Positions 5,382-6,201 of a stretch of DNA of 6,201 bases are shown here, in pieces. Both the position numbers and the translations under genes were made by a program. The stretch spans positions 1 to 6,201 of the forward strand of contig JAHRHW010000273.1 in NCBI GenBank assembly GCA_019100305.1, read 5' to 3'. The notes under the pieces are model-generated. The model was not told where the DNA came from. It made no database searches and saw only the letters and a list, made by a program, of their open reading frames with translations. How positions within the stretch are numbered: the stretch's first letter is position 1; every line of letters starts with the position of its first letter. This DNA is from Candidatus Thiodiazotropha taylori. Its GTDB lineage: Bacteria; Pseudomonadota; Gammaproteobacteria; Chromatiales; Chromatiaceae.

Positions 5382-5703
5382 AAAGCCAGGCTGAAATGAA
5401 ACGTATCTCCTGCTCACTCACGGCACTCATAATGCCTGTCATCACACTTGACATGCTGTTTGACCGGCTGCCGTTCTTAAAATCCCTCAACTGATTGTAA
5501 ATGTAAGCCTCGTTTTGCCCTGCAATGATCGGGTAGTAGGGTGTTGTTGGCGTTCTGCCGTCCACCCCATGGCAACCTGCGCACGCTTTTGCCAGGTAGA
5601 GAGTGGCAAGATTGCTCTCCAAGCTTTCTGCATTTGCGTTGGACATTGCAATTGTGACGATCAGAAGAAATGCGGATCTACTAATATGTTTTGATTTTTT
5701 CAT
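5371..5703 (-). CDS. Small periplasmic class I cytochrome c
   Basis: The ATG at 5703 was chosen because AGAGG lies 5 nt upstream and a typical signal peptide follows; a TTG at 5724 would only add seven residues. The protein has 110 residues. Residues 1-25 (MKKSKHISRS, then FLLIVTIAM, then ANA) form an export signal. The single haem-binding motif CAGCHG is at 41-46, followed by PIIAGQNEAYIYNQLRDFKNG, the usual c553/half-c4 pattern. The distal ligand is most likely M88 in SVMTGIM, before SEQEIRFISAWL. It should be a soluble monohaem electron carrier in the periplasm. It is downstream of the 123-residue unknown, 42 nt away on the same strand, and converges on the regulator gene. A partner in a respiratory chain cannot be named from this window. 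Confidence 0.88.
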   Translation of the reverse strand: MKKSKHISRSAFLLIVTIAMSNANAESLESNLATLYLAKACAGCHGVDGRTPTTPYYPIIAGQNEAYIYNQLRDFKNGSRSNSMSSVMTGIMSAVSEQEIRFISAWLSKQ

Positions 5704-5745
5704 ATCAACCTCTGAGGCTAACAAAAATCTGTGTAAGATTTCTAC

Positions 5746-6117
5746 TCACTCGAACTCTGTCTCGTCGTTTTGAAACATCCTGGCGACTTCAAAACGAAGC
5801 CGTTTGTCAATGCCAATGCCTTGCCAGCCATGAGGATGATTTTTCACACCCAATGCCAGGGGAAGTCCATGACAGTTTCTGATGAGTAATGTTTCAGTGT
5901 CGTTATCTGATATCTGGCTTATGATCTGCTCTCCGTACTGATCTTGATAGTCTACATCACCCTCTGTGTCCCATAAGTCACTTTGTCTATCATCGAGGGT
6001 AACCACGGCCAAAGATTTTCCATCCATCATATGGATGAACTGATTTATCTCATCCATGGTGCGAACTCTGGATTCCTCTATAGGATCTTCGCTAAACTTC
6101 AGTCTGTACTCAGGCAT
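5746..6117 (-). CDS. Conserved-looking hypothetical protein (123 aa), cytosolic
   Basis: I do not recognise this family. The start at 6117 is supported by AAGGA 6 nt upstream of the ATG. There is no signal peptide or membrane segment, and the protein is acidic, rich in Asp and Glu, consistent with a soluble cytoplasmic product. The N-terminal half contains a plausible helix (MDEINQFIHMMDG) and strand (SLAVVTLDD). The C-terminal half has a segment that looks structured (TETLLIRNCHGLPLALG, then HPHGWQGIGIDKRLRFEVARMFQ). The one NCHG is not a haem site because the first cysteine is absent. It is probably co-transcribed with the downstream cytochrome c gene and is divergent from the gene starting at 6156, with 38 nt between the two start codons. 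Function cannot be assigned. Confidence 0.75.
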   Translation of the reverse strand: MPEYRLKFSEDPIEESRVRTMDEINQFIHMMDGKSLAVVTLDDRQSDLWDTEGDVDYQDQYGEQIISQISDNDTETLLIRNCHGLPLALGVKNHPHGWQGIGIDKRLRFEVARMFQNDETEFE

Positions 6118-6155
6118 GCGTAATCCTTATTTGTAAAAAATTTTGTGAGATTGTC

Positions 6156-6201
6156 ATGACAGATGATAAGCCGAAGGTCAAAAAACGAGCCGGTAAGGTT
6201 G
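6156..6201 (+). CDS. Start of a plus-strand gene, truncated by window edge
   Basis: An open frame starts at the ATG at 6156 and stays open to the end of the window (MTDDKPKVKKRAGKV, very Lys-rich). GTGAGA lies about 6 nt upstream as a weak ribosome site. Divergent placement against the 123-residue gene supports a real start. Only 15 residues are visible, so neither the family nor the reality of the gene can be confirmed. Confidence 0.5.
   Translation, partial: MTDDKPKVKKRAGKV

Noticed and set aside
6118..6155. Sigma-70 promoter for the 123-aa/cytochrome unit (ATGACA/TACAAA on the minus strand)
   Set aside because: The -10 would almost touch the ribosome site, leaving no leader, so it is unlikely to be the real promoter.
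6152..6161. Palindrome TGTCATGACA over the start of the right-hand gene
   Set aside because: The half-sites are in the opposite order from the TGAC-N5-GTCA family and have no spacer. GTCATGAC also occurs inside coding sequence at 413-420, so chance is likely.

Overview
The window looks like chromosomal DNA of a gammaproteobacterium with moderate GC content. Possible hosts are the sulfur-oxidising Chromatiales-like lineages. That placement is an inference from the style of the proteins: an NtrC-class two-component pair, a small c-type cytochrome, and a secreted Gly/Met-repeat protein that resembles the sulfur-globule class. No rRNA, tRNA, CRISPR array or mobile element was seen.

Layout. Positions 1-534 hold two small secreted-protein genes on the minus strand: a truncated signal-peptide plus Gly-Met repeat protein (1-141) and a 94-residue unknown (250-534). 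Positions 535-1157 are a long gene-free stretch with regulatory structure. Positions 1158-1937 (minus) encode an exported 259-residue protein with a repeated N-terminal motif. Positions 1938-2140 are a divergent control region. Positions 2141-5361 (plus) are a translationally coupled operon: a membrane histidine kinase with a periplasmic c-type haem motif and a Cys-rich PAS domain, then an NtrC-family sigma-54 activator. Converging on it from the right are a minus-strand pair, a 123-residue unknown (5746-6117) and a small periplasmic cytochrome c (5371-5703). A plus-strand gene begins at 6156 and leaves the window.

How the parts fit. Two sequences match the sigma-54 (-24/-12) consensus with the exact GG-N10-GC spacing. 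One lies ahead of the 94-residue gene (591-606, minus) and one ahead of the 259-residue gene (1987-2002, minus). A 13-bp palindrome, TGACR-N3-TGTCA, occurs four times (697-709, 853-865, 1719-1731, 2060-2072) and nowhere else in the window. Two copies sit about 90 and 123 bp upstream of the predicted sigma-54 start sites, where NtrC-type enhancers normally lie. The copy at 2060-2072 also overlaps the -35 of a sigma-70-like promoter that would drive the kinase/regulator operon.

The simplest reading is a self-contained circuit. A haem-bearing sensor kinase phosphorylates its NtrC-type partner, which binds the palindromes, turns on two exported-protein transcription units from sigma-54 promoters, and probably represses or tunes its own operon. 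The ligand of the sensor and the function of the exported proteins are not known from the sequence.
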